Shown here piece after piece: positions 27,970 through 36,123 of a stretch of 64,000 nt of DNA. The notes beneath the pieces were generated by a model that had not been told where the DNA came from, did not search any database, and worked only from the letters and a program-made list of their open reading frames with translations. The stretch comes from Pedobacter psychrotolerans. Lineage in GTDB: Bacteria > Bacteroidota > Bacteroidia > Sphingobacteriales > Sphingobacteriaceae. How positions within the stretch are numbered: position 1 is the stretch's first letter; every line of letters begins with the position of its first letter. The position numbers were made by a program, and so were the translations under genes. Location: positions 310,001-374,000 of the forward strand of contig NZ_SLWO01000004.1 in assembly GCF_004340665.1 (NCBI RefSeq), in the 5' to 3' direction.

Positions 27970-28489
27970 GGCCTCTTTTGCGGTCATATGAAAATTGCAA
28001 GGCTGGTTGAAAGCTTTGTTGTACAGATGAAAGTTAGCTGCCAGAGGTTGGGAAAGTTGAATTTCGTCACAAATTGCCCGATCGGGCAGCCTATCGGTAT
28101 AACGCCAGGCTGATCCTAAAAGATGGTTCGATTGTAAAGAAAGATTGGAGATACTTAAATGATGGCGACTGGGGGTGCTGGTTTTTTATGAATTCAGCAT
28201 GTAACTTTTGTGATGATGTGCTTGGCAAAACCGCCAATGTGTCTTTGGTGATGCGTGGGTTGAACCATATCATATGCCTTGGATAGACTGGTACCAATGT
28301 GGTCGTTGTCAGATCAAATGTAGTCGGGCTTTTGATCAGCAAAGGCATTGATTCAGGGAGATTATTACTGATTGGGGTAGACAAAGAATTTATAGTACGA
28401 ACACAAGAAGATGGGTTAAGGCAAAGACGTGATGGTTTACCTTATCGGTTAAGTTGGAATAATACCAAAATAGAAGCAAAAATGGGTTA
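27970..28489 (+). pseudogene. Remnant of F420 hydrogenase/dehydrogenase beta-subunit-like gene (FrhB C-terminal type)
   Basis: Conceptual translation needs at least two or three frame changes. Pieces in order are GLFCGHMKIARLVESFV, then PDRAAYRYNARLILKDGS with FFMNSACNFCDDVLGKTA, then FGDAWVEPYH, then GTNVVVVRSNVVGLL and FIVRTQEDGLRQRR. Together these follow the order of a coenzyme F420 hydrogenase/dehydrogenase beta-type protein found in Bacteroidetes exopolysaccharide loci, often beside polysaccharide pyruvyl transferases. The N-terminal half is missing and no intact frame remains, so it is dead. It points to a former polysaccharide cluster beside the UpxY-type regulator. Confidence 0.65.
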
Positions 28490-28729
28490 ATCCTAACAAC
28501 AATATACCGATCAGAAGGAAACTGATCTACATCGTAAGGTTTCATATTGAAATATGACACAGTAAGATTTTTTTGTTTTCCAAAAAATTAAATTTGATGT
28601 CGTTTTACCTTGCCTAGGCCAAATGCGCGCTACTGGTTTATTATAAGGTAAGGGGCAAACAATAAAAACACATTTGCGAATCTTGTTTCAGATCTGTATT
28701 ATGCTAGCATTTAACAAAATTATCGCCTG

Positions 28730-28986
28730 ATGAACCTTAAAGAAATAACAGTATTTGCCGATAGCAATTCCAGTAAAATTGAAACATGGTCGAATGTACC
28801 CTATTTTTAACCGGGCAATTGATGGCCCGGGGGATCAAAATTAATCGCATAAATATAGGGCTAGAGCGAAAGCTCGAGATGTTTTTTAAAAAAGAATCTT
28901 TAAAATATGGAAATTCTTCAGCGAAAACACCGTATTTCATTTTAAACCTACCAGTTTGCATCGCTGGATCACTCAATGCAAGATAA
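28730..28986 (+). pseudogene. Frameshifted glycosyltransferase N-terminal fragment
   Basis: The frame from ATG 28730 reads MNLKEITVFADSN... to SNVPYF and then meets TAA at 28808. The neighbouring frame carries on as LTGQLMARGIKINRINIG to a stop at 28984-28986. The joint lies in a short T-run (ccctattttta), which suggests a one-base indel. The pattern of an ADSN start, a WSNVPYF segment and RGIKINRI resembles the start of Bacteroidetes polysaccharide glycosyltransferases; the family call is from memory. The rest of the gene is gone. Confidence 0.5.
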
Positions 28987-29226
28987 AACAGGCTACACGT
29001 TGTTTTCCGTTAACAGATGCATGGTTATTTATTAACTTTAGTTAATATACAGCAAGAGAAGAACAACTATGCGTTCAGGCAGAATTGAGTATTATTTTAT
29101 AAAACATGTATTCCGAAAATAAAGACTGAAATAGAAAAATTTTCTTTCTCCGAAACACCAAAGCCCGGATCAGATCTGCTTTGCCAGCCAATCATCTACA
29201 AGGCGAAGCATACCTTTCCCTTCACC

Positions 29227-29262
29227 AGTAAGCGCATCTCATATCCTCCCCCTGCGCTTACT
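29227..29262. repeat. 10-base inverted repeat over the HTH gene stop codon
   Basis: AGTAAGCGCA (29227-29236) and TGCGCTTACT (29253-29262) are perfect arms around a 16-base loop holding the stop codon of the excisionase-like gene. There is no T-run on the minus strand after it. It could be a terminator stem or a recombination-associated site. Confidence 0.35.
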
Positions 29263-29517
29263 TTGTTTATACTCCGCCAGCAGTTCACTCTTATAAAACT
29301 TATCACCTCCTGGAAGCTTCATCGGTTTGAGCTTTCCATCTTTAACCTTACGCTTATAAGTGCTTTCACTAATACCCAGGTAATCCTTTACATCCTGCCG
29401 GTCCATCTGAGGGTCTTCGTCAAAAGCCAGGTTTCCATGAAACTTATTGTTGTAAACCAATACCAGAATCTGATAAATTTTAGATAAAATATCCAAAAGC
29501 GCATCCATTTTATTCAT
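29239..29517 (-). CDS. Excisionase-like helix-turn-helix protein
   Basis: The 92-residue protein has a short coiled N-terminus and then a MerR/HTH_17-type DNA-binding domain: MDRQDVKDYLGISESTYKR, followed by the wing segment KLPGGDKFYKSELLAEY and a basic tail KQSKRRGRI. Such small proteins are common on Bacteroidetes conjugative and other mobile elements and in accessory islands. It is divergent from the next gene across about 340 bases. It starts at ATG 29517. The target is unknown. Confidence 0.7.
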   Translation of the reverse strand: MNKMDALLDILSKIYQILVLVYNNKFHGNLAFDEDPQMDRQDVKDYLGISESTYKRKVKDGKLKPMKLPGGDKFYKSELLAEYKQSKRRGRI

Positions 29518-29859
29518 ACCTCAAATATTCAAAAGTTAACTATTGGCATCTGCTCCTTTGTTTGCGAATCATGACCTTGCTCCGGCACTGAACATCAACC
29601 CCTTTAATATCCGAGAAAAAAGATAGACACCTCAATATCAGGCAAATAAAATAAAATTTTCCACATTCGTCAAGTTGCCGAAAGGTTGCCGGTGGCAGCA
29701 ACCCTAGCAGATAATCACCCCAGCGAGCATTATTCCCGGTCACAATCCAGCTGACAAGTAACCGAAACACCGGTTTCACCACGGAAACCATGCAGTTCAC
29801 CAAGCATACGGCGCCGTTGCCCGTCCCTTCCCTATATTCAACTGCTAATCCATCGTAAA
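29518..29859. other. Divergent gap, 342 bases, no gene seen
   Basis: The gap lies between the excisionase-like gene (minus) and the 307-residue ORF (plus). An open minus-strand frame exists at 29540-29803 but has no recognisable domain and I do not call it. Near 29690 GTTGC...GCAAC forms a small hairpin (TTGC arms around CGGTGGCA). The stretch is richer in G and C than the NRPS region. Confidence 0.4.
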
Positions 29860-30783
29860 ATGAATTATGAACTTTTTGGCCTTAGTGATCGCCTGGAAAT
29901 CCTCCTAAGCAAAGATGCAGCCTGCAAGGAACAGGAAGACCTGAAAGAAACCAGCCTGGAAGCTGAAATCAAACGCACCTATCGGGCCCTCCTGCAGCAA
30001 GCCTGTCCGCTTCACCAGGACCAGGTCCGCAGCTATATCCAACTGCATCAGCAGGGTCTGGAACAAATGCTCTCAAGAATAGCTGAACATCAAGATTGCC
30101 AGCACACCAGGAAGGAAGAAACTCAAGTGAAAGATCTGTCCCTGCTGAATGCCTTCAAGCAAGAAATACTGAACCTGCTTTTGCAGCTCAAAATGAATTT
30201 TCCAAAAGCATTCCGCCATACAAACCCGCTTCCCATCACGCTAATTCACCCATTTCGGGCCAGATCCGGCAAGTCCATCCAGCAAGTGACCAGTATACTT
30301 TCTGACAAAGGTCTACATCCCGAAATTCTTTCCGCATTTACCACCATGCTTGATGCCTTGATCAATCCCGAAAATCCCATAAGCTATGCATCCCAGGAAT
30401 TTATGGATCATTTTTTCACGACCCTACTGCTAAAAACAGCATCTTTTGGAACCTATGAAGAACCCTTAACACTCATTCTCACCCTGATCGCTCTAAACCT
30501 CAATCATCCCACCTGCTATGCGTTCTGCGGCCAATACTTTCAAAGTGAAATCAGCAAATGCGAACACCGCCCGAATCAATACCGCACCCTGTATGTTATC
30601 AGAAAGACCATTGACCAGGCAAGGGCAACATCCGCCCGCCCATACGATGCGAATTACCCGCCGATCGGCCAGGCGCTACTAAGCTTCATTGATGCAGAAC
30701 TCAAACACCTGGAATCCATCAACCAGATCGCAGCAGACTCCAGTACGGTGGTTTACTGGAAAACAGCTACAAAGTCAACATGA
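29860..30783 (+). CDS. Hypothetical protein, 307 residues (mobile-element type)
   Basis: I do not recognise a named domain. The protein is rich in Gln, Glu and Leu and probably mostly helical (LEAEIKRTYRALLQQACP, LLNAFKQEILNLLLQLK). Composition and codon use look more GC-rich than the neighbours. The stop overlaps the next start (ATGA at 30780-30783). The next frame extends upstream as SYKV before the Met, so the pair could be one gene split by a frameshift or two coupled genes. I favour an accessory-island protein next to the excisionase-like gene. Confidence 0.55.
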   Translation: MNYELFGLSDRLEILLSKDAACKEQEDLKETSLEAEIKRTYRALLQQACPLHQDQVRSYIQLHQQGLEQMLSRIAEHQDCQHTRKEETQVKDLSLLNAFKQEILNLLLQLKMNFPKAFRHTNPLPITLIHPFRARSGKSIQQVTSILSDKGLHPEILSAFTTMLDALINPENPISYASQEFMDHFFTTLLLKTASFGTYEEPLTLILTLIALNLNHPTCYAFCGQYFQSEISKCEHRPNQYRTLYVIRKTIDQARATSARPYDANYPPIGQALLSFIDAELKHLESINQIAADSSTVVYWKTATKST

Positions 30784-31178
30784 CCGTACGTCAGCTGGCC
30801 ATATTCATCCGCCTTCAGGTGGAAGCCAAAATGATCGTTTTCCAAAGCCCCAAAATGCTTCATCAGTTCATCGCCAAACATTACAGTACCACAGAGCAGG
30901 ATCAGATCTCCTCTAAAAGTTTTAAGAATGTCTATTACGCAAACGCCGACCAGGACATTGAAAAAGTGATCGAAATGATGGTCACCATGCTTGCCCTTGC
31001 GCAGGAAAAAATGGGCCTTCCCATTAAAGACAAAACTGATCATACTGATGTCTTCAGCATTATCGTCGATAATAAAAATCAAAGCCGAGTAGCCGCACTT
31101 CCAAACCCTGTTTTAGCCAAGCAGGTTTATGCGCGCACCCCGTTTATTGTTTTTCTTTCGGTTTTGGCACAGGCTTGA
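30780..31178 (+). CDS. Small protein overlapping the previous ORF; possible C-terminal half of it
   Basis: The 132-residue frame starts MTVRQLAIFIRLQVEAKM and has ISSKSFKNVYYAN, then a helix with IEKVIEMMVTMLALAQ. From memory this looks like the C-terminal domain of proteins from Bacteroidetes accessory regions that carry a related segment near their end. Its 3' end runs 35 bases into the convergent SMP-30-like gene, which suggests the original end has been lost at a rearrangement joint near 31,140. It could be a natural second gene or the tail of a frameshifted one. Confidence 0.45.
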   Translation: MTVRQLAIFIRLQVEAKMIVFQSPKMLHQFIAKHYSTTEQDQISSKSFKNVYYANADQDIEKVIEMMVTMLALAQEKMGLPIKDKTDHTDVFSIIVDNKNQSRVAALPNPVLAKQVYARTPFIVFLSVLAQA

Positions 31179-32133
31179 ATACCGCTTTTTGGATAGCAAA
31201 CTGTTTTGAGGGAACGGCGTTACTATCCAGTAGTTCGTTGAATCTTGCATTCATTACCCAGACCTGTCCTTCATTTAGCGTCGCTGTAGCAGGATAGGTA
31301 AAACGATCAATGATTAGGGTTGTGGCTGCGAGCTTTACGCTTTTCCATTCATCGGTTGAAATTAATTTAAAAATCTTATCGTTTCCACCATTGACAACGA
31401 CGGTGAGAGAGTCGCCTGCACTCAATAACAATCCGTCTGCTCCAAGGAAAAACTGATCAGTTTTGATCCGTTCCACATTTTTTGGATTGTTCAGCATTAC
31501 TTTGTATAACATACCGGTCGCACTGTTATCCACAATCAAGAAGCCTGATTTATGAAAAGCTATTCCATTGATGCCAATTCCCTCGGTCACGAATTTTTCA
31601 TCATTTGCAAAAAGGCTAGCCTTGGCATTCGCATCGATTTTATAGATCGAATGGGCGAAGCTATCAGTGATATATGCATTGCCCGCGTCATCAAAGGTGA
31701 GGTCATTTGGAAAGTGCTTTCCAGCCTTTAGTCCGGAAAGATCCACATCGGAGAGCATCTTCCCGCTTTCCAGGTCAATGATCAGAAGGCGAGCCATCTT
31801 TGTTCGGGTATCAGAAGAGGTAAACTTACTGTAGTTCGCATCGCCGATGCAAACATATAGTCGCCTTCCATCCGGGTGGATCTTCATTCCATATGATGAT
31901 TTTAAACTGTTGTCGGAATATAGCGTAGAGTAAGCGCCAGCAGGGGTCACCTTTCCAATAGTCCCAAGTCTAGCTGAGGAAACATAATAAAGATTGCGGC
32001 TATTATCATAGGCAATTCCCTCCGGGTAACTGTCTTCTGCAGTGAAGGTGATCCGCTGTGTTGGCTCAGGCTGAAGGACCTTGCATCCGGCAATAAGAAC
32101 AAGGCCGAAGAATATATAGTGATAGATTTTCAT
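31144..32133 (-). CDS. SMP-30/gluconolactonase-like beta-propeller lipoprotein
   Basis: The 329-residue protein has a lipoprotein signal (FFGLVLIAGCK, Cys17), then repeated propeller strands such as YPEGIAYDNSRNLYYVSS and HFPNDLTFDDAGNAYITDS, the pattern of the SMP-30/gluconolactonase/LRE family. It is probably anchored at the outer membrane facing the periplasm. It lies 5 bases after the sugar-dehydrogenase gene on the same strand, so the two form an operon. Lactone hydrolysis after sugar oxidation would make sense, but the metal ligands were not checked and a non-enzymatic propeller is possible. Confidence 0.78.
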   Translation of the reverse strand: MKIYHYIFFGLVLIAGCKVLQPEPTQRITFTAEDSYPEGIAYDNSRNLYYVSSARLGTIGKVTPAGAYSTLYSDNSLKSSYGMKIHPDGRRLYVCIGDANYSKFTSSDTRTKMARLLIIDLESGKMLSDVDLSGLKAGKHFPNDLTFDDAGNAYITDSFAHSIYKIDANAKASLFANDEKFVTEGIGINGIAFHKSGFLIVDNSATGMLYKVMLNNPKNVERIKTDQFFLGADGLLLSAGDSLTVVVNGGNDKIFKLISTDEWKSVKLAATTLIIDRFTYPATATLNEGQVWVMNARFNELLDSNAVPSKQFAIQKAVFKPVPKPKEKQ

Positions 32134-32138
32134 GTTGA

Positions 32139-33329
32139 CTAGATTTTTTGTTTGATAGAATAAATTACCCCGTTTGCATCATCCGAAACATAAATTACAC
32201 CTTTTTGGCTGATGGTGATTCCTGCAGGTCTTCCAAAACGGTTATTGCCTTGTAAAAAGCCCGTAAGAAAATCCTCTGCGCCAACAGCTGTACCATTTTT
32301 AAACCGGATGCGTTGAACCTTAAAACCGACCGCCTTTTTGGCATTCCACGACCCGTGCCAGGCTACTAATCCATCGCCCTTATATTCCGCAGGGATTCCA
32401 GACTGGCCCTTAAAAAACACGAATGCAATGGGGGCCATATGCGCGGTAAGTTCCAAGACAGAAGGCTGGGTAGTCTTAACCACTGACTCCTTAATGTCGC
32501 CTGCAGGATCTTCCCTGCTCTGATCAACTTCCTGCTTTCCGTAAGCGAACGGATAACCATAATTTCCATCCTTTACAATTCGGTTCACCTCTTCAGGTGG
32601 CCATGTGTTTCCCTTTCCGTCGCCGCCATTGTCTATGCCCCATAATTCTCCGGTCTGCGGATGAAAGTCGAAACCTATAGTGTTTCGAAGTCCACTGGCA
32701 AAAATAGTCCTCTTCCAGGTTTTTGGATCAATCTGCAACATGGTAGCCGCATCCTTATCACTTTCCTTACAATCATTACACAAGGTCCCGACTGATAAAT
32801 ATAACAGGCCATCCGGTCCAAAACTCATTGTACGGTTCGGATGCTGACCGCCATTTGGAAGGTCACTGATCAGAAGTTCCATATCACCAAGGGTGCCGTC
32901 TGCTTTTAGCGGGTATCGCCTTAGCTGGGTATTGTTGCAGAGATACAGGTAATTGTCTTTCATGGTGATGCCATGCACACCCTTGAAATCATAAAGAACA
33001 GTTTTGATTTCATCGAATTGATCATCTCCATCATTATCTGTAAGCATCAGCACATCTCCACCGTCCCTGCGCGTGACGTATAATGACCCATTTAGAGCGG
33101 GGTATAACATCCTCGGTTTCCCCAGTCCAACAGCTGCTGCCTTTACTTCCCAGCCCTGGGGAACTTTCAGAAGACTGACCATTTCAGGCAAAAAATCCAG
33201 GTGTTGAGGGTAATTGGTTACCAGCATACTTTTGGTACCCTGTTTGGGCGGAAGCCCACGCTGAGCGTTCACGGATCCCAGGCTTGTAAAGCAGCAGAAG
33301 ATAAATATCAATAGTTTCACTTTCATCAT
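32139..33329 (-). CDS. Exported PQQ-dependent sugar dehydrogenase-like (glucose/sorbosone dehydrogenase family)
   Basis: The product is about 396 residues. ATG at 33329 gives a signal peptide MMKVKLLIFIFCCF...VNAQ; an in-frame upstream start would add nine residues. The body is a six-bladed propeller with NGSLYVTRRDGGDVLML, NGGQHPNRTMSFGPDGLLY, GLRNTIGFDFHPQTGELW and GRPAGITISQKGVIYVSDD, all typical of the soluble GSDH family. The conserved His in GVHGI and Arg in RNTIG fit a PQQ site. PQQ synthesis genes are not in the window. It forms an operon with the downstream propeller lipoprotein. Confidence 0.82.
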   Translation of the reverse strand: MMKVKLLIFIFCCFTSLGSVNAQRGLPPKQGTKSMLVTNYPQHLDFLPEMVSLLKVPQGWEVKAAAVGLGKPRMLYPALNGSLYVTRRDGGDVLMLTDNDGDDQFDEIKTVLYDFKGVHGITMKDNYLYLCNNTQLRRYPLKADGTLGDMELLISDLPNGGQHPNRTMSFGPDGLLYLSVGTLCNDCKESDKDAATMLQIDPKTWKRTIFASGLRNTIGFDFHPQTGELWGIDNGGDGKGNTWPPEEVNRIVKDGNYGYPFAYGKQEVDQSREDPAGDIKESVVKTTQPSVLELTAHMAPIAFVFFKGQSGIPAEYKGDGLVAWHGSWNAKKAVGFKVQRIRFKNGTAVGAEDFLTGFLQGNNRFGRPAGITISQKGVIYVSDDANGVIYSIKQKI

Positions 33330-33832
33330 ATGTTTATGTCTAGACAGAGAGAACATGGAGTATGTTGGATGGTTTAAGAATAACTACCTTTATTAATACG
33401 CATTTGCAGGGAGTATAATAAGGGTATCATTTGAGTAGATATACCCTTTATAATGCTTTTGAATGAAGTTTGTGATTTTCGTTTTTAATAATGAGTCATA
33501 TCTCAATCGGATCTGATCCGATATATCTAAAACCTGATATATACCCAATCAGGAATTTACAGGTAAACCCCAATTGATACTTTTATCACAAGCTGGCTTT
33601 GCTAAAAGGCCCGACGCATCACCGTCTGCGTTTTATTTTGCCTCATGAACATAGAGGGAAATAAACATTCATGATAATAAATGTCTTTCCCCTATTCTGT
33701 GCCAGACCGCAAAAGTCTGCTTGATCAAATTAAAAGATCTGTCTATTACATCACTTTGCTTTAAACTGCGTACCTCAGCGTGTAACTAAATCTAAAAAAT
33801 TCAAAACAAATTAATAAATATATTGTCTTATA
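33330..33832. promoter_or_regulatory. 500-base divergent region with two palindromes
   Basis: The region lies between the sugar-dehydrogenase operon (minus) and the TetR gene (plus). ATCGGATC-T-GATCCGAT at 33506-33522 is a perfect 17-base palindrome. AAGGGTAT/ATACCCTT at 33420-33427 and 33441-33448 form a second inverted repeat about 90 bases upstream of the dehydrogenase start. I see no gene. Confidence 0.45.
33506..33522. promoter_or_regulatory. Perfect 17-base palindrome, operator candidate
   Basis: ATCGGATC (33506-33513), a central T, then GATCCGAT (33515-33522). It sits about 180 bases upstream of the sugar-dehydrogenase start and 310 upstream of TetR. It differs from the TGACT-type sites near TetR, so another regulator is expected. 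Confidence 0.45.
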
Positions 33833-34468
33833 ATGACTAACAGTCACTTAATGAATTCACCAAAAAAACATCTATCTAAATCGCTCAGGGAACAAGAGAT
33901 TATTAACGCGGCAGATTACATTTTGACGACTGTCGGTGTAAGGGATTTTACAGTTGATAAGGTAATTGGTCATCTGGGCGTTGCCAAGGGAACCATATAT
34001 AAATATTATAAAAGTAAAGATGATGTCCTAGCAGAAGTGAGTGTTAAAGGGCTGACAATATTACTCAATCATTTTAAGGAATCAGTACAGAAAGAAAAAG
34101 ATCAAATGGACGGCTTGAATTCCTTAGTTATGGCCTTTTACAAATATTACTTGAAATATCCAAAATATTTTGAGCTTTTCACTCACATGGAAAGACCTGA
34201 ATTTCAGAGTGAAATGCGTAATTATCTCAAAATTAGCTTAGAAATAAAGAATTACTTTACAGACTATCTCATTCAATGCCAGTCAGCCGGTTTAATAAAA
34301 AAAGATTTGGACCCTTCCTACTGCACCTATATGATTTGGGGAAGTTGTATGGGTTTGATGAATTTTGTAGATGCAAAGAAAGTGTTCATTAAAGAGATTG
34401 TTAAACTCGGGCAAGAAGATTTGCTGAAATTATATGCTGAAATTTTAATAGGTGGATTAAAGGTATAA
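33833..34468 (+). CDS. TetR/AcrR-family transcriptional regulator
   Basis: The 211-residue protein has a TetR helix-turn-helix at residues about 18-65: IINAADYILTTVGVRDFTVDKV, then HLGVAKGTIYKYYKSKDDVL. The ligand-binding half is helical and resembles C-terminal domains of Bacteroidetes AcrR proteins (YYLKYPKYFELFTHME). ATG 33833 overlaps a TGACT-AAC-AGTCA palindrome; ATG 33851 is the other possible start. A second, perfect TGACTA-A-TAGTCA palindrome lies just after its stop and before the NmrA-family gene, so it probably represses itself and that gene. Confidence 0.88.
   Translation: MTNSHLMNSPKKHLSKSLREQEIINAADYILTTVGVRDFTVDKVIGHLGVAKGTIYKYYKSKDDVLAEVSVKGLTILLNHFKESVQKEKDQMDGLNSLVMAFYKYYLKYPKYFELFTHMERPEFQSEMRNYLKISLEIKNYFTDYLIQCQSAGLIKKDLDPSYCTYMIWGSCMGLMNFVDAKKVFIKEIVKLGQEDLLKLYAEILIGGLKV
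33834..33846. promoter_or_regulatory. TetR operator candidate 1
   Basis: TGACT-AAC-AGTCA, 5-base arms, overlaps the TetR start codon. It shares sequence and symmetry with the site at 34485. Binding here would block transcription or early translation of the regulator. Confidence 0.55.
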
Positions 34469-34484
34469 TTTTTTTGAACAAAAG

Positions 34485-34497
34485 TGACTAATAGTCA
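34485..34497. promoter_or_regulatory. TetR operator candidate 2
   Basis: TGACTA-A-TAGTCA, perfect 6-base arms, lies 17 bases after the TetR stop and 88 bases before the NmrA-family start. Two near-identical palindromes flanking one TetR gene make direct control of both genes likely. Confidence 0.6.
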
Positions 34498-34584
34498 TTT
34501 TTGAAATCATTTAAAATTACATAGGATTCCATTATCAGGTGAGAAATATCAAATAATATATATATATCATTAAAACGAATAATT

Positions 34585-35442
34585 ATGATTTTAGTAACAG
34601 GAGCAACAAGTGTTATTGGCCAGAAACTATGTCAATTGCTGGCTGAAAACAAAAAGCCATTTCGTGCCATGTGCCGCAAAGAAGATCAAGTGGAAAAAAT
34701 GCTTAAGAAAGGCATTGATGCAGTTTTGGGTAATTTTGAAGATTCAGATAGTTTAAGGTCGGCTATGAAAGGGTGCAAGACTTTATTTTTGGTCAGTCCG
34801 CCAAATAAAAACCAGCTTGAAAGCGAAACTAAAGTTATTGACGTGGCAAAAGAAGCAGAAATCACTTATATCGTCCGGGTATCTGCATCAGATGCAAATT
34901 TGAGATGCTCTGTTCCATGGGCAAAAAATCACGCTCATATTGATCATTACCTCCGGAAATCTGGTATCGACTGGACGATACTCAAACCAACTGCTTTCAT
35001 GCAAAACTTTTTGACGATGACTAAACCAATCTCAAAGGGGTATTTGCCACAGATTAGTGGTAATGGTTTGGTGGGTTACATTGATGCACAAGATATAGGT
35101 AGTGTTGCTTACCATGTTTTAACACAAGATCATCACAAGAGAGCGACCTACTATTTGAATGGACCTGAAACGTTAGATATGAAAGAAGCATCTTCAAAAC
35201 TGTCCGAAGTATTAGGTAAAAAAGTACGGTACATACATTTGCCATCATTCGCATTCCGCATTCTATTAAGAGCAACAGGCGCATCCAAATGGTTGGCTAA
35301 TGGCTTAATAGAGCAATACGGAGAAGTGGTTGCAAAAAATCATGACCACGACCTTGGTGAAGAAGTTTTCCGACTTACCAATTGCCAACCACGTTCCTTT
35401 AAAGACTTTACGGAAGAGAATAAGAAAGCATTTATGGCCTAG
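34585..35442 (+). CDS. NmrA-family NAD(P)-binding oxidoreductase (QorB-like)
   Basis: The 285-residue protein has an N-terminal Rossmann motif ILVTGATSVIGQ and the usual NmrA/HSCARG segments: FRAMCRKEDQ, AVLGNFEDSDSLRSAMKGC, TLFLVSP, YIVRVSASDAN and TILKPTAFMQNF. This group includes quinone reductases such as QorB and redox sensors. The probable TetR operator lies upstream, so expression is likely induced by the TetR ligand, perhaps a quinone or electrophile. No catalytic Tyr-Lys pair of classical SDRs is needed in this family. Confidence 0.82.
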   Translation: MILVTGATSVIGQKLCQLLAENKKPFRAMCRKEDQVEKMLKKGIDAVLGNFEDSDSLRSAMKGCKTLFLVSPPNKNQLESETKVIDVAKEAEITYIVRVSASDANLRCSVPWAKNHAHIDHYLRKSGIDWTILKPTAFMQNFLTMTKPISKGYLPQISGNGLVGYIDAQDIGSVAYHVLTQDHHKRATYYLNGPETLDMKEASSKLSEVLGKKVRYIHLPSFAFRILLRATGASKWLANGLIEQYGEVVAKNHDHDLGEEVFRLTNCQPRSFKDFTEENKKAFMA

Positions 35443-35914
35443 TTAATCTACTGCATGCTAAAAAATCAGGTCCGTACATTGAAGATTTCAATCCCCTTGG
35501 GACTCCTATGCCTTGCAACTCACAGTCAAGGACACCAAACGCAAGCAGTTCTGCGAAAATGAGGTGGTCATTTCCAGCTGAGTATTGAAAATAAGGGGGC
35601 CTCTCCCCCCCTTAAAATAAAATCTAATTTCAAATCCATAACTCTGCTTTAATATTCGGTAAGACCTAAATACTGTTACAGTCTTAAATTGGAAGGTATT
35701 GTGTAGTCGGTCTTTCCAGACTCTATCTTTTAATTCAATTAACTTTTATCGTAAAATCGTTGCAGAATTGATTTACTGCATCCGCTGCCTAAGCTGACAA
35801 TGTCCCCAGACAGCAAAAAAATCAAATTGTTTGGAGAAATTCTATCACTTTCAACAGATTTCCAAGTTTTAAAATTTATAATGAGACTACTATTTCTAAT
35901 CAATAAACTAAACA
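35443..35914. other. Non-coding stretch with a GC-rich hairpin
   Basis: The stretch lies between the NmrA-family gene and a TetR fragment. AAGGGGG (35593-35599) and CCCCCTT (35607-35613) form a strong stem with a 7-base loop. It is followed by an A-rich run on the plus strand, so it would terminate better on the minus strand. No gene is seen otherwise. Confidence 0.4.
35593..35613. terminator. Possible terminator hairpin
   Basis: Stem AAGGGGG/CCCCCTT, loop CCTCTCC. On the minus strand it is followed by TATTTTCA, a weak T-run. It is 150 bases past the NmrA-family stop. Confidence 0.35.
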
Positions 35915-36061
35915 GTGGCCAATGGCACTATATATAAATACTATAAAAGCAAAGACGATATTCTTGCGGAGGTAAGTGTCGAAGCCTTAAATTTTGACAA
36001 TTCTCTTGGATTACTTTTGCGAGATAAATATTTGGTTAATATTAAAAGTCAGGTTAGTTGA
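35915..36061 (+). pseudogene. TetR-family helix-turn-helix fragment
   Basis: The frame from 35915 reads VANGTIYKYYKSKDDILAEVS and on to TGA at 36059-36061. It matches the recognition helix and following segment of the intact TetR upstream (VAKGTIYKYYKSKDDVLAEVS) at nearly every residue, then diverges. The N-terminal helices and the whole ligand domain are missing. It is the remains of a second, closely related TetR gene. Confidence 0.7.
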
Positions 36062-36123
36062 CACCTAAAAGCCCCGATGGATATCCGGAGCTTTTAATGC
36101 TAAATACCTTTCATTTCTTAGGA

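Noticed and set aside
29540-29803. Minus-strand frame of 87 codons upstream of the excisionase-like gene
   Set aside because: No recognisable motif and biased to Cys and Arg; probably chance.
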